Assembly: GCF_036320485.1 (NCBI RefSeq)
Contig: NZ_CP132911.1
Coordinates: forward strand, 1,178,001-1,242,000
Origin: Dyella sp. A6
GTDB taxonomy: Bacteria > Pseudomonadota > Gammaproteobacteria > Xanthomonadales > Rhodanobacteraceae
Length of the DNA: 64,000 nucleotides
Direction: 5' to 3'
Shown here: piece by piece, positions 45,006 to 53,826 of the stretch
How the letters are laid out: the number at the start of each line of letters is the position of its first letter
How positions within the stretch are numbered: position 1 is the first letter of the stretch
The notes under the pieces: generated by a model
Database searches by the model: none
What the model saw: the letters and a program-made list of their open reading frames with translations, nothing else
Told to the model about the DNA's origin: nothing
Program-made: the position numbers and the translations under genes

Positions 45006-45272
45006 ATGCGCAAGAGCAAGTTCACCGAAAGTCAGATCGTCGCGACGCTGAAGCAGGTCGAAGGCGGTCGGCAGGTCAAAGATGTGTGCCGCGAGTTGGG
45101 CATATCGGACGCCACGTACTACGTGTGGAAGTCCAAGTACGGCGGGATGGAAGCGTCCGACATACAGCGGCTGCGCGACGTCGAGGCGGAGCACGCCAAG
45201 CTCAAGCGGATGTATGCCGAGCTGGCGATGGAGAACCACGCGCTGAAGGATCTGATTGCAAAAAAGTTGTAG
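45006..45272 (+). CDS. IS3-family transposase OrfA, copy 2
   Basis: The protein is identical to the OrfA at 3384-3650: an 88-residue helix-turn-helix protein with a C-terminal leucine coil, ending in AKKL. The A6G slippery heptamer at 45260-45266 allows a -1 shift into OrfB. AAGGAGACC precedes the ATG. Confidence 0.93.
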   Translation: MRKSKFTESQIVATLKQVEGGRQVKDVCRELGISDATYYVWKSKYGGMEASDIQRLRDVEAEHAKLKRMYAELAMENHALKDLIAKKL

Positions 45273-46114
45273 ACCCGGCGCACAAGCGCCCGCTGCTGAC
45301 GTGGTTGATGAATCACTACGGCTGGAGCGAGCGCCGGGCCTGTCTGGCGATGGGCTTGTCGCGATCAACGGCGCGTTACCGCCGCCGACCGGATCGGGAC
45401 GAGGAAGTGATTGCGCTGCTCGCTGAACTGGCGGAACGGTTTCCTGAGCGTGGCTTCGGCAAGCTGTTTCAGCTGATTCGACGCCGCGGTCTGGTGTGGA
45501 ACCACAAGAGGGTGTGGCGCGTGTATTGCCGGATGCAACTCAATCGCCGCCGACGCGGCAAGAAGCGTGTACCGAACCGGCATCCGATGCCCTTGGCGGC
45601 TGGCGAGCAGATCAACGCTAGTTGGTCGATCGACTTCATGTCCGACGCCCTGTGGGATGGGCGGCGCTTCCGGACGTTCAACGTGATTGACGACTTCAGT
45701 CGCGAAGCACTGGCCGTCGAGGTCGACCTCAACCTGCCCGCCACGCGTGTCATCCGCACGCTGGAGCGGATTGCGGCCTGGCGCGGCTATCCGGCCAAGC
45801 TTCGCCTGGACAACGGGCCGGAATTCATCGCACTGGCGCTGGCCGAATGGGCCGAGCGCAAAGGCATCACTCTGGACTTCATCGAGCCCGGCAGGCCCAT
45901 GCAAAACGGCTTCATCGAGCGTTTCAACGGCAGCTTCCGCCGTGGCGTGCTCGACATGTACATCTTCCGCACGCTCACCGAAGTACGTGAGCACGCGGAA
46001 CGGTGGCTGGCCGACTACAACAACGAGATTCCCCACGACAGCCTCGACGGGCTCACGCCCGTCGAATTCCGACTTCAGAACGACCCGGCAACCTCTAATT
46101 TAGCTTGGCACTGA
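45263..46114 (+). CDS. IS3-family transposase OrfB, copy 2
   Basis: The protein is identical to the OrfB at 2542-3393. It is an rve-type catalytic subunit with the DDE residues in WSIDFMSD, LRLDNGPEF and NGFIERFNGSFR, expressed as an OrfAB fusion. It is intact, so this copy could supply transposase for both elements. Confidence 0.93.
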   Translation, partial: KVVDPAHKRPLLTWLMNHYGWSERRACLAMGLSRSTARYRRRPDRDEEVIALLAELAERFPERGFGKLFQLIRRRGLVWNHKRVWRVYCRMQLNRRRRGKKRVPNRHPMPLAAGEQINASWSIDFMSDALWDGRRFRTFNVIDDFSREALAVEVDLNLPATRVIRTLERIAAWRGYPAKLRLDNGPEFIALALAEWAERKGITLDFIEPGRPMQNGFIERFNGSFRRGVLDMYIFRTLTEVREHAERWLADYNNEIPHDSLDGLTPVEFRLQNDPATSNLAWH

Positions 46115-46173
46115 TTTACGGGGAGTCGACAGATCGACATGGCGCTGAGGAGGCCGCAAAGCCCTCTCCACCC

Positions 46174-46305
46174 GACGTCCCCCCCGGTTTTGAGTAGCAC
46201 GGCCGTTTGGAGTCCAATCCCCCAACCGAAGGAGATTGGACGTGAAGAAGCGCTTTTCCGAAGAACAGATCATCGTCTTCCTGCGTGAGGCGGATGCCAG
46301 CCTCC
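46174..46305 (+). mobile_element. Fragment of the second IS3-type element
   Basis: The sequence begins with the same end as the element at 19936-21125 (GACGTCCCCCCC, then GGTTTTGAGTAGCACGG). It continues through its leader into the first ~20 codons of orfA ([20 protein letters not shown]), then similarity stops near 46305. It lies about 40 bases from IS copy 2. The rest of the element has been deleted, with the junction next to the DUF1428 gene end. Confidence 0.85.
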
Positions 46306-46662
46306 CTAGCCAGGAAGGCTGACCACTGACTTGAAGCCGCCAAAGATCATGCGCTTGCCATCGAAAGGACAGTCAGCGGCGGCTTCCATGCGCGGATCTT
46401 GCATAAATTTCGCCATGCCGGCATCGCGAACGGCCTTGTCGGGCCACTCGACCCAGGAAAACACCACGGATTCATCCTGCGTCGCCTGCACAGCGCGGCG
46501 AAAGTCGGTGAGCGTGCCATCGGGCACGTTGTCGCCCCAGCACTCCACCACCCGGATAGCGCCGTACTCCACGAAAATAGCGTCAAAGGTGCGGGCGTGC
46601 TCGATAAACTTCTCGCGGTTGGCGTTGGGTACGGCGATCACGAAACCATCGATGTAGGACAT
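46306..46662 (-). CDS. DUF1428 family protein
   Basis: A 118-residue protein starting at ATG 46662 with a strong AAGGAG site. It reads MSYIDGFVIAVPNANREKFI, then VECWGDNVPDGTLTDFRRAV, VVFSWVEWPDKAVRDAGMAK and FDGKRMIFGGFKSVV. It is a ferredoxin-like alpha/beta barrel family (DUF1428) of unknown catalytic role. The last few residues (SLPG) and the stop lie at the junction with the IS fragment, so the original C-terminus may have been slightly altered. It stands alone on the minus strand. Confidence 0.9.
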   Translation of the reverse strand: MSYIDGFVIAVPNANREKFIEHARTFDAIFVEYGAIRVVECWGDNVPDGTLTDFRRAVQATQDESVVFSWVEWPDKAVRDAGMAKFMQDPRMEAAADCPFDGKRMIFGGFKSVVSLPG

Positions 46663-47054
46663 GATTGTCTCCTTGGCGTGAAACGTGGCCGGTTTGGTCA
46701 GCTTCATGCGCGCGACGAATCAGCGCCTACGGGATCGACACGGGGCCTCTTGAGAAGCTGTCCGCTACGGGTCGGTCGCTGCTGGTCACAGGCTGATCAT
46801 ATCGGGCGGCGATCTGATCGGTGCTGATTGGTTGGGTGATGCAATTAACTCGGTGCGCGCAGGTCGGACCGGCTGCGGCAACTGCCGGGTGTGTACCCGG
46901 GTATCGAAAAGCCTCGGGTCTGTCGAATTCCGATGGTGTCGTTCGTTGTTCCCGGGCAGACTGCATGAATTGTCTGCAATTGGGCGCCGGCTCGTGTGCA
47001 TGAGCTTGGCGCCATCCCGTCGAAACCCGAAAGGCATCATCAAGGAGTCACGCA
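46663..47054. other. Intergenic region with divergent promoters and dispersed repeat
   Basis: About 390 bases between the divergent DUF1428 and VOC genes. I see no credible gene, although one frame runs upstream of the VOC start without a good initiation site. It contains the dispersed repeat copy B at 46757-46862. Confidence 0.55.
46757..46862 (+). repeat. Dispersed intergenic repeat, copy B
   Basis: GTCCGCTACGGGTCGGTCGC, then CTGATCATATCGGGCGGCGA and GGTTGGGTGATGCAATTAAC, aligns over ~90 bases with the minus strand at 26020-26120. Differences are scattered point changes, with blocks such as GCTGATCATATCGGGCG conserved. Confidence 0.65.
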
Positions 47055-47455
47055 TGAGCAGACAGATATTCATCAGCCTACCGGTCGCGGACCTGTCGAA
47101 ATCCACGGCTTTTTTCGAGGCGCTGGGCTTCGCGCGCAACCCGCAGTTCTCGAACGACGATGGCACATGCATCGTCGTCAGCGACACGATCGCGGTCATG
47201 CTGCTCACCCATGCCAAGTTCCGTGACTTCACACCCAAGGCCGTCTGCGACACTAGCAAGTCGGTCGAGGCGCTGTTCTCGCTGAGCTGCACGAGCCGCG
47301 AAGAGGTCGACAGCCTCGTCGCCAGGGCGCTTGCCGCGGGCGGCACCACCTACGACGAGCCCGAGGACCTGGGCTTCATGTATTCGCATAGTTTCGTCGA
47401 CCTGGACGGTCATGGCTGGGGTGTGCTGCACATGCCCGGTGCGTCGGCGGCGTAG
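47055..47455 (+). CDS. VOC-family (glyoxalase/bleomycin-resistance-like) protein
   Basis: A 133-residue protein from ATG 47055, after an AAGGAG site eight bases upstream; the longer open frame to 46832 has no start support. It reads IFISLPVADLSKSTAFFEAL, then FSNDDGTCIVVSDTIAVMLL, and ends FVDLDGHGWGVLHMP. This is the two-module VOC fold. The first metal position, usually His in strand 1, is not evident, so it may bind no metal or act as a small-molecule binder. Members are often called lactoylglutathione-lyase-like, but no such activity is claimed. Confidence 0.87.
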
Positions 47456-47693
47456 AGCGCAGGGCCGGCCCGGAGTGTGCAGGGCCATCGTTCGAACCCG
47501 GTATCCGGGCGATGGCGGCGCACGATAGCGGGGGAGATTGGCGGGGTAGGGGCTGCGCGATCCGTCCACTTGCCAGTCGCGTCCGTGACGTGGCGGCGGA
47601 TGACGACAGGCACACTTGGGCGGCGCTGCGTTCCACTACGCTAGGGTGCTGTACTCGGGTTCCTGCACACTTCCTAGCCAAAAGAGGTCGGCC

Positions 47694-48704
47694 ATGAAAG
47701 CGCTACTTTCCCTGATCCTGCTGACCACGGCGGCACCTTTTGCCGTCTCTGCGGCATCCGTGCCACGCGCACCCAATGCGGTCATCAAGATGCCCGGCGG
47801 CGCGCATGGCATCGGCTTCGACGACATCGGTTACGCCACGCAGCTCGGTCGCGTCACGGTGCCGGCGGGCACCACCGGCAACCTGGTCCTGATGGACCCG
47901 GCAACGCATGCATTGACCGTCATTCCGGGTATCAGTGCAGCGCCGAAGGTCAAATCATTCCGCGAAGGCACCACTTCGGCGGTGTATGCCGAAGGCTACC
48001 TGTTCGCCAGCGATCACGACCCGGCCGAAATCGTGACGATCGACCCGAAGACGCATGCGGTGATCGGGCGCACCCCATTGCAGAGCGGGCCTGACTACGT
48101 CCGCTACGTGGCACGGACCCATGAAATTTGGGTAAGCGAGCCCGGCAAGGCGCAGATCCAGGTATTCAAGCTGGCACTTGGTCCCAAGCCCGAGCTGACG
48201 CCGGCAACGGTGATTCCGGTCAAGGGCGGGCCGGAGTCGCTGGAGATCGACAATCCGCGCAACCGGGCCTATTCGAACCTGTGGAAGAACAAGACGGTGG
48301 AGATGGAGCTCACCACGCACAAGGTGCTCGCCGAGTGGCCGAACACCTGCAAGGGTTCCAACGGCCTGGCCATCGACCACGCCCATGACCACGTATTTGT
48401 CGCCTGCGGCGAAGGCAAGGTGGTGACGCTGGCGCCGGCCGAACATGGCAAGGTGCTGGCGAGCGCACCCGCCGGTGCTGGCATCGACATCATCCGCTAC
48501 AGCTCGAAGCTGCATCACCTGTACGTGCCCAGCGCAAGGGCAGCCACCTTCACCATCTTCGATGTGGCCGCCTCGGGTGCGCTGAAGCCGGTGGCGCTTT
48601 ACAAGACCGCGCCGCACGCGCACTGCGTCGCCGACGACAACAACGGCCACGTGTTCGTGTGCGATCCGCGTGCCGGTGCGATCCTCGCGATCAACGACCG
48701 CTGA
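47694..48704 (+). CDS. Exported YncE-like beta-propeller protein
   Basis: A 336-residue protein with a signal peptide (SLILLTTAAPFAVSA, cut before ASVPRA). Repeated blades of the YVTN/SMP-30 type are visible: GNLVLMDPATHALTVIPGIS, EIVTIDPKTHAVIGRTPLQS, VEMELTTHKVLAEWPNTCKG, and HVFVCDPRAGAILAINDR. Such periplasmic propellers usually bind ligands or partners; no catalytic site is evident. ATG 47694 follows AGAGG. It is monocistronic in appearance, between the two VOC genes. Two cysteines (NTCKG, VACGEG) lie in adjacent blades. Confidence 0.85.
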   Translation: MKALLSLILLTTAAPFAVSAASVPRAPNAVIKMPGGAHGIGFDDIGYATQLGRVTVPAGTTGNLVLMDPATHALTVIPGISAAPKVKSFREGTTSAVYAEGYLFASDHDPAEIVTIDPKTHAVIGRTPLQSGPDYVRYVARTHEIWVSEPGKAQIQVFKLALGPKPELTPATVIPVKGGPESLEIDNPRNRAYSNLWKNKTVEMELTTHKVLAEWPNTCKGSNGLAIDHAHDHVFVACGEGKVVTLAPAEHGKVLASAPAGAGIDIIRYSSKLHHLYVPSARAATFTIFDVAASGALKPVALYKTAPHAHCVADDNNGHVFVCDPRAGAILAINDR

Positions 48705-48877
48705 CGGCTGTTTGCCGGGTGCTCATGGTAGCCGCCGGGCGTCTCGATGGTGCCCGGCGGATTGAACGATTGAGCGCCATGCTGGACCGGGACGGCTGCA
48801 AGGCATGAGCCGCTCCACATCGAGTCGCCCACAGATCGGAGAGACCGTCGACCTGACCCTGTTCACTGGAGATTTTC

Positions 48878-49252
48878 ATGGACATGCTCAGCAAGCTCAG
48901 CCATATCGCCCTGGTTGTCCGGGACCCGTTGCGCACGGCATCGCTGTTTGCCGAACTGTTTGGCGCGAAGGCCATTCGCCGCGTCGACGAAGACGGTCAC
49001 GACGAACATTTCCTGCGCCTGGGTGAGACATGGTTTGCCCTGGTGCAGGCCGACGTCGAGCGCCCGCTGACGGGCGATCACATGGCGTTCCTGGTGTCGC
49101 CCTCCACGTTGAGCGAAGTCGCGGAAAAGCTGCGCGCCATAGGGCATGCATACCAGCTGGCCCGGTCGGACACGGCACTCTACTTCCAGGACTTCGACAA
49201 CCACCTGTTCGAGCTGGATACCGTCGGCGTGGAGCTTGAACCAGGCGGCTGA
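48878..49252 (+). CDS. FosX-like VOC metalloenzyme (putative fosfomycin hydrolase family)
   Basis: A 124-residue VOC protein resembling FosX/Fos enzymes. It starts MDMLSKLSHIALVVRDPLRT and contains LGETWFALVQADVERPLTGD, and it ends ALYFQDFDNHLFELDT, the hallmark of the Fos family. The three expected metal ligands are present: His 9, His 68 (TGDHMAF) and Glu 112 (FELDT). FosX adds water to fosfomycin, whereas FosA/B add thiols; the exact activity of this chromosomal homologue is not known. ATG 48878 follows TGGAG six bases upstream. It stands alone on the plus strand. Confidence 0.8.
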   Translation: MDMLSKLSHIALVVRDPLRTASLFAELFGAKAIRRVDEDGHDEHFLRLGETWFALVQADVERPLTGDHMAFLVSPSTLSEVAEKLRAIGHAYQLARSDTALYFQDFDNHLFELDTVGVELEPGG

Positions 49253-49544
49253 AGTGCACTGACCCGGTGAGATGCGCGTATCGGTGCGATTTCGTGCAAG
49301 TGATAACGCAAAGCACAACATCATGGATACGGATGCCGGTAATGGTGGGCTTGTATTCCGGCAATGCTTGATCAGCATGCTGATGCTGATAAGGACGGCT
49401 GGATCGGGCTGCTGGTGCCTGGCGGTATCCTTTCGTGGTGCCGGAAACGACAATGCGGACCGTTCGGCGAGGGTGCATTAGTTTCTGGTGGATTGGGGTG
49501 AGTTCCGTCAGGCAAACAGCGTGTGACGAGAGGCGAAGTGAGGC

Positions 49545-49793
49545 ATGACCAAGTCTTCACTACAAGGACAGGAATACCGCAGCGCCTTCACGCTCTACAG
49601 CGCGGACGGAAAGCGCGCCGCAGAGGTCCTGGAGTTCCGCAACGGTGAGACCTATCTCGACGAGCGGGAATGGCTCGAAGGCACTTCGTTCGTGAATAGA
49701 CACGCGGGCGATTTGGTCGGTCCCTTTGCTTCGCCTGAAGATGCGCGCAACTTCATCGTTGCGACTTCCTGGTTTCGCGGCAACAACGGGTAA
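49545..49793 (+). CDS. Small hypothetical protein
   Basis: An 82-residue soluble protein starting at ATG 49545 after GTGAGGC. It reads YRSAFTLYSADGKRAAEVLE, then NGETYLDEREWLEGTSFVNR and PFASPEDARNFIVATSWFRG. The acidic, beta-rich pattern gives no family that I can name. No signal or membrane segment is present. The 290 bases upstream hold no other gene that I can see. Confidence 0.65.
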   Translation: MTKSSLQGQEYRSAFTLYSADGKRAAEVLEFRNGETYLDEREWLEGTSFVNRHAGDLVGPFASPEDARNFIVATSWFRGNNG

Positions 49794-49914
49794 GCTTCAG
49801 CTTCCGATGCCCAAAGCAGTCACTCAAAGAAGCGACTGGATGCCGGTAGCCTGCTACAAGCTCTGCGGAGGTATCAGTAAATGAGTTCCGGTACTTGGCC
49901 GCGCGGGCGGCCCT

Positions 49915-50832
49915 TTACACCCTCACCGATTCCCGCTTCTCGACCAGAAAGTCCATGAGTGCGCGGACCTTCGACGGCATCTGCTCGCGGCTCGGCACGT
50001 AGAGATAGAACCCCGGGAACGGCTTGCACCAGTCTTGCAGGACACGGACCAGCGAACCGTTATCCAGGTACTTCCGTACCGAGAAATCCATATGCTGCAC
50101 CAACCCGACGCCTTGCAGCGCTGCCTGGATGGTTTCCTCATCGTCGTTGGAAACGAAGTTGCCCGAAGGTTCGAACGCGAGGTCATGGCCCTCGATCTCG
50201 GGTGAGGTGAACTCCCAATCGAACAGCGCGCCACTCGATGTATGCCGATAGCCGATGCAGTTGTGCCGGACGAGGTCCTCGGGAGTGACCGGTGTGCCGC
50301 GTCTCGCCAGGTAATCGGGGCTGGCGACCACCGCCATCGACAGCATGGCCGTGATCGGCACGGCCACCATATGCGCCGCGAGGCTTTCGCCAAGACGAAT
50401 GCCTGCATCGCAGCCGTCGGCGATGATGTTGGAGAGGCCGTCGTCCATCTCCAGCTCCAGCCGGACCTGCGGGTAGCGACCGAGGAACTCGGCAAGGTGC
50501 GGCTCGATCAGCGCCTTGGTGGCGATCCTGGGTGCATTCACGCGAAGCAGTCCGGTCGGTTCACCAGCCAGCTCACCCAGGCTGCGCACCGCGCGCTCGA
50601 TCGAGCCCAGCGAAGGACGAATCGCGTCGTACAGATGCTGCCCCTCTTCGGTCAGCGACATGTCGCGCGTCGTGCGATAGATCAGCTTCACACCGAGCTG
50701 GCGTTCAAGCGTCTTCAGGCTCTGCGATAGCGCGGGCCGCGACACCCCCATCTCCGCAGCCGCCTTCGTGAAGCTGCGATGCCGGGCGATGTGCGCGAAC
50801 CAGGCCAGGGATGGGAGCAGGGAGGGATCCAT
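49915..50832 (-). CDS. LysR-family regulator, module 1
   Basis: A 305-residue LysR regulator. The N-terminal winged helix (SFTKAAAEMGVSRPALSQSL, then LERQLGVKLIYRTTRDMSLT) is followed by the substrate-binding domain, with DGCDAGIRLGESLAAHMVAV typical of the CrgA/DsdC-like branch. It is divergent from the alpha/beta hydrolase gene at 51017 across a 184-base gap holding two palindromes. It is a close paralogue of the LysR gene at 56463-57383, which sits in an equivalent position beside a paralogous hydrolase. It probably controls the downstream hydrolase-reductase genes. Confidence 0.93.
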   Translation of the reverse strand: MDPSLLPSLAWFAHIARHRSFTKAAAEMGVSRPALSQSLKTLERQLGVKLIYRTTRDMSLTEEGQHLYDAIRPSLGSIERAVRSLGELAGEPTGLLRVNAPRIATKALIEPHLAEFLGRYPQVRLELEMDDGLSNIIADGCDAGIRLGESLAAHMVAVPITAMLSMAVVASPDYLARRGTPVTPEDLVRHNCIGYRHTSSGALFDWEFTSPEIEGHDLAFEPSGNFVSNDDEETIQAALQGVGLVQHMDFSVRKYLDNGSLVRVLQDWCKPFPGFYLYVPSREQMPSKVRALMDFLVEKRESVRV

Positions 50833-50840
50833 GGCCTATT

Positions 50841-50876
50841 GGTAATCCATGATTACCACTGTGGTCAATATTGACC
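50841..50876. promoter_or_regulatory. Two perfect palindromes, candidate LysR operator
   Basis: GGTAATC-CAT-GATTACC (50841-50857) and GGTCAATATTGACC (50863-50876) lie just upstream of the LysR start and face the hydrolase gene. The first contains GTAA-N7-TTAC, which recurs as GTAA-N8-TTAC in front of the second LysR gene (57393-57408). That makes it a likely binding site of this regulator pair. Confidence 0.65.
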
Positions 50877-51016
50877 GCTTTTTCCATCCCAATCATCGGC
50901 CTACAGTTCGCCCACCCCAACGGAGACCGCCGAGGTCAAGAAGCCCGGCAGTCCTCCGGCACCCAGCAAAACTGGGGCGCCTCAGTCCCAGATCCTTTAC
51001 CAGCGAGGTCATTCCT

Positions 51017-51973
51017 ATGAAAACCGTGAGCTTCCGCAACCGCGACATGTATTGGGACATCGCTGCGGACATCCACTTCCCGCCGAATTTCGACGACAAG
51101 CGGAAGTATCCCGCCGTCATTACCGCGCACCCGATCGGCAGCTGCAAAGAACAGGCTGCAGGCAACGTCTACGGCAAGGCATTGGCCGAAGCCGGATTCG
51201 TGGTCATCGCCTTCGACCGTAGCACCCAGGGTTCCAGTGGCGGTGAAGCGCGCTACATCGAAGATCCGGCGTTGGCCGTCGAGGACTTCCGCCATGTCGT
51301 GGACTACGCGGTGACGCTGCCTTACGTCGACGCCGATCGTATCGGCGTGGTGGGCATCTGCGGTGCCGGTGGTTACGCCATCAACGCCACCATGACCGAG
51401 CGCCGAATCAAGGCACTCGCAAGTGTCACGGGCGTCAACTACGGGCGTCTGTTCCGCGAGGGCTTCAGCGGCTTCGACCCGATCGGTCAGATGGAGGCGA
51501 TGGGCCAGCAGCGCACTGCCGAAGCACGCGGCGAGGCGCCGAAGGTCGACGTGTTCGTCCCGCTGTCGATGGATGCAGCCAAGGCCGCCGGGGTGACTGA
51601 TATCGACGTTCTGGGTGCCACCGACTACTACCGTAACCGCTGCGTCAACGACAACGCCGGCACGCGCGCACTGTTCTCGCACAGCCCGTCGGCGATCGGT
51701 TGGGATGCCTTCCATCTGGCGGAGACGCTTCTGACCACTCCCATGATCGTCATCTTTGGCGACCAGCCGGGCGGGTTCGGCGCCTATCGCGATGGCATGG
51801 AGATCTACGGCCGGGCAGCGTCGAAGGACAAGGAAATGGTGGTCGTACCGGGGGCCTCGCATTACGAGCTCTATGACCAGCCCGAGCCCGTGCGTCAGGC
51901 ACTCGAGAAAATGATCCCCTTCTTCAAGAAGCATCTTGGCGCCAGCACGAGTGTGCAGACCGCCACGCACTGA
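51017..51973 (+). CDS. Cys-nucleophile alpha/beta hydrolase (dienelactone-hydrolase-like), type A
   Basis: A 318-residue cytosolic alpha/beta hydrolase. The nucleophile elbow reads [13 protein letters not shown], with Cys 115 in the usual Ser position as in dienelactone hydrolases; His 282 lies in [10 protein letters not shown], and an acidic residue is expected near [11 protein letters not shown]. The N-terminal part ([20 protein letters not shown], then [20 protein letters not shown]) forms the oxyanion side. ATG 51017 starts [19 protein letters not shown]. It is followed 72 bases later by a second related hydrolase. Its nearest paralogue in the window is at 57505-58440. The substrate is unknown. 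Confidence 0.87.
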   Translation: MKTVSFRNRDMYWDIAADIHFPPNFDDKRKYPAVITAHPIGSCKEQAAGNVYGKALAEAGFVVIAFDRSTQGSSGGEARYIEDPALAVEDFRHVVDYAVTLPYVDADRIGVVGICGAGGYAINATMTERRIKALASVTGVNYGRLFREGFSGFDPIGQMEAMGQQRTAEARGEAPKVDVFVPLSMDAAKAAGVTDIDVLGATDYYRNRCVNDNAGTRALFSHSPSAIGWDAFHLAETLLTTPMIVIFGDQPGGFGAYRDGMEIYGRAASKDKEMVVVPGASHYELYDQPEPVRQALEKMIPFFKKHLGASTSVQTATH

Positions 51974-52045
51974 TATGGGCTGACAGCCCATCCAATAACC
52001 ACCAGTGCCTCCTACGCGGGGGCGATATCCAGGAATTCAAACGTC

Positions 52046-52960
52046 ATGAACAAGATCAGCATCAACAACGCCAACGGCGCTGGCATCACCTTGTCGGCCA
52101 TCATCAACTTCCCGCCGAACTTCGACGCGTCGCGTACCTATCCCGCGATCGTGGTCGCCCACCCCGGCGGCGGCGTGAAGGAGCAGACCGCGGGCCTGTA
52201 TGCAGGCAAGCTGGCCGGGCAGGGCTTTGTCTCCATCGCCTTCGATGCGTCCTACCAGGGCGAGAGCACCGGCGAACCGCGCCAGCTCGAGAACCCGTAC
52301 GTTCGCACCGAGGACATCAGCGCGGTGATCGACTACCTCACCACGCTGCCCTACGTGGACAAGCAGCGCATCGGCGCGATGGGCATCTGCGCCGGCGGTG
52401 GCTACACCGCCAATGCGGCGATCAACGACCGTCGCATCAAGGCCATGGCCACGGTCAGCGCGGTGAACATCGGTCAGATGTTCCGCAACGGCTGGGACAA
52501 CAACATCAAGGATGCGGATGCGACCCCCGCGCTGCAGGGCGGCTCCGAGGCGCGTACCGCGGAAGCGAACGGGGCGGACATCGTGCAGATCCCGCTGGCC
52601 CCGCTACGCCAGGAAGATGCTCCCAACAAGGAGCTGGAAGAGGCCTGGGAGTACTACCACACGCCGCGCTGCATGTACTCGACCGCGCCGGGTTATGCGA
52701 CCGCCCGCAGCCTCAACCAGATCATCACCTACGACGCCTACCACAAGGCCGAGGCTTTCCTCACCCAGCCGTTGTTGGTGATCGCCGGCAGCGTGGCGGG
52801 CAGCAAGTGGATGAGCGACGACCTGTTCGCCCGTGCCGCCAGCCAGAACAAGCGGTTCCACGTGATCGACGGCGCCAACCACATGTCGCTGTACGACGTG
52901 CCGAACTACGTGGACGAGGCGTCCTCGGAGCTGGGCACGTTCTTCCAGGCCAACCTGTAA
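52046..52960 (+). CDS. Cys-nucleophile alpha/beta hydrolase, type B
   Basis: A 304-residue alpha/beta hydrolase with the elbow [14 protein letters not shown] (Cys 115) and the catalytic His 279 in GANHMSLYD. The start [20 protein letters not shown] and the segment [20 protein letters not shown], followed by [18 protein letters not shown], set this type apart from the type A enzyme. A conserved [13 protein letters not shown] stretch is shared with the paralogue at 60702-61622. No export signal is present. It lies between the type A hydrolase and an NAD(P)-binding reductase on the same strand, so the three probably form one operon. The substrate is unknown. Confidence 0.87.
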   Translation: MNKISINNANGAGITLSAIINFPPNFDASRTYPAIVVAHPGGGVKEQTAGLYAGKLAGQGFVSIAFDASYQGESTGEPRQLENPYVRTEDISAVIDYLTTLPYVDKQRIGAMGICAGGGYTANAAINDRRIKAMATVSAVNIGQMFRNGWDNNIKDADATPALQGGSEARTAEANGADIVQIPLAPLRQEDAPNKELEEAWEYYHTPRCMYSTAPGYATARSLNQIITYDAYHKAEAFLTQPLLVIAGSVAGSKWMSDDLFARAASQNKRFHVIDGANHMSLYDVPNYVDEASSELGTFFQANL

Positions 52961-53085
52961 CAAGCATCCGTCGACCCGATGGGGCCGCACGCGGCGCGCT
53001 GAAAGCCCCGCTGCTGTCCCATCGGGAACGCGGAACATCTCGCCTCCCTTGGGAAGGTGGCCCGAATCTCCAGATGGTGAATCAC

Positions 53086-53721
53086 ATGACCAGGGTCCTG
53101 ATTCTCGGCGCCGGGGGACAGATCGCCCAGCGGGCGATCGAGATGCTCGCGAACCGGACCGGCATCGAGCTCACACTGTTTCTCCGTCATCCCCGCAAGC
53201 TGTTGCACAAGCCTCCACTCAATTCCCGGGTGATGCAGGGTGACGTGATGGACGAGGAGCAGTTGGACGAGGCCATGGCAGGCCAGGACATCGTCTACGT
53301 CAACCTGGCGGGCCGCGTCGATCTCCAGATGAAGCGCACAGTGACCGCCATGGAAGCGGCCGGCGTGAAGCGGATTGTCTTCGTGGCTTCCCTTGGCATC
53401 TATGACGAAGTGCCAGGGAAGTTTGGCGAGTGGAATCGTCGCGAGATAGGTCCCTACCTGGGCCCCTACCGGAGAGCCGCTGACTTGCTAGAGGCGTCCG
53501 GGCTGGATTACACGGTCCTTCGAGCTGCCTGGCTAACCGACACCGATGAAGTTGACTACGAATTGACCCGAAAAAACGAGCTCTTCAAAGGCACCGAAGT
53601 ATCCCGGAAGAGCGTAGCGGCCCTTGTCGCCGACATCGTGCTCTCGCCCGAGCTGTTGTCCTGCGAAAGCGTCGGCGTGAACAAGCCGGGCACCGACGCG
53701 GATCGCCCTGTATTCGTCTGA
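53086..53721 (+). CDS. NmrA/atypical-SDR NAD(P)-binding oxidoreductase, module 1
   Basis: A 211-residue Rossmann protein starting [23 protein letters not shown] 53086 was chosen because GGTGA lies five bases upstream and the start aligns with the paralogue at 60022. GAGGQIAQ is the dinucleotide-binding loop; [20 protein letters not shown] and [20 protein letters not shown] carry the atypical SDR active-site region. It resembles NAD(P)H-binding proteins used as quinone or flavin reductases or as sensors. It follows the type B hydrolase by 125 bases on the same strand, and a flavin-dependent enoate reductase gene comes next. Confidence 0.86.
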   Translation: MTRVLILGAGGQIAQRAIEMLANRTGIELTLFLRHPRKLLHKPPLNSRVMQGDVMDEEQLDEAMAGQDIVYVNLAGRVDLQMKRTVTAMEAAGVKRIVFVASLGIYDEVPGKFGEWNRREIGPYLGPYRRAADLLEASGLDYTVLRAAWLTDTDEVDYELTRKNELFKGTEVSRKSVAALVADIVLSPELLSCESVGVNKPGTDADRPVFV

Positions 53722-53826
53722 CACCTGCTCACAAGCCCCTAGCTCGGAAGCGGACATCTGGACACGCCAGACACGCTGGTCTCCACCATTTATCGCGGTG
53801 AGCCTTTGCCACCAAGAGGTATTGTC

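Larger units (their letters stand above)
44933..46131 (+). mobile_element. IS3-family (IS407-group-like) insertion sequence, copy 2
   Basis: A 1,199-bp element, inverted relative to the copy at 2525-3723, of the same length and with the same ends and protein translations. It is flanked by a 4-bp direct repeat GATC (44929-44932 and 46132-46135), the target duplication size known for the IS407 group. That indicates a simple insertion without later rearrangement at this site. The two inverted copies bracket about 41 kb. Confidence 0.95.

Noticed and set aside
2525..46131. The 43.6-kb span as a true composite transposon
   Set aside because: Copy 2 has its own GATC duplication on both sides and copy 1 has none matching, so there is no evidence that the whole span moved as one unit.
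46832..47054. N-terminal extension of the VOC gene
   Set aside because: It has no ribosome site or family similarity, while ATG 47055 has AAGGAG and aligns with the VOC start.
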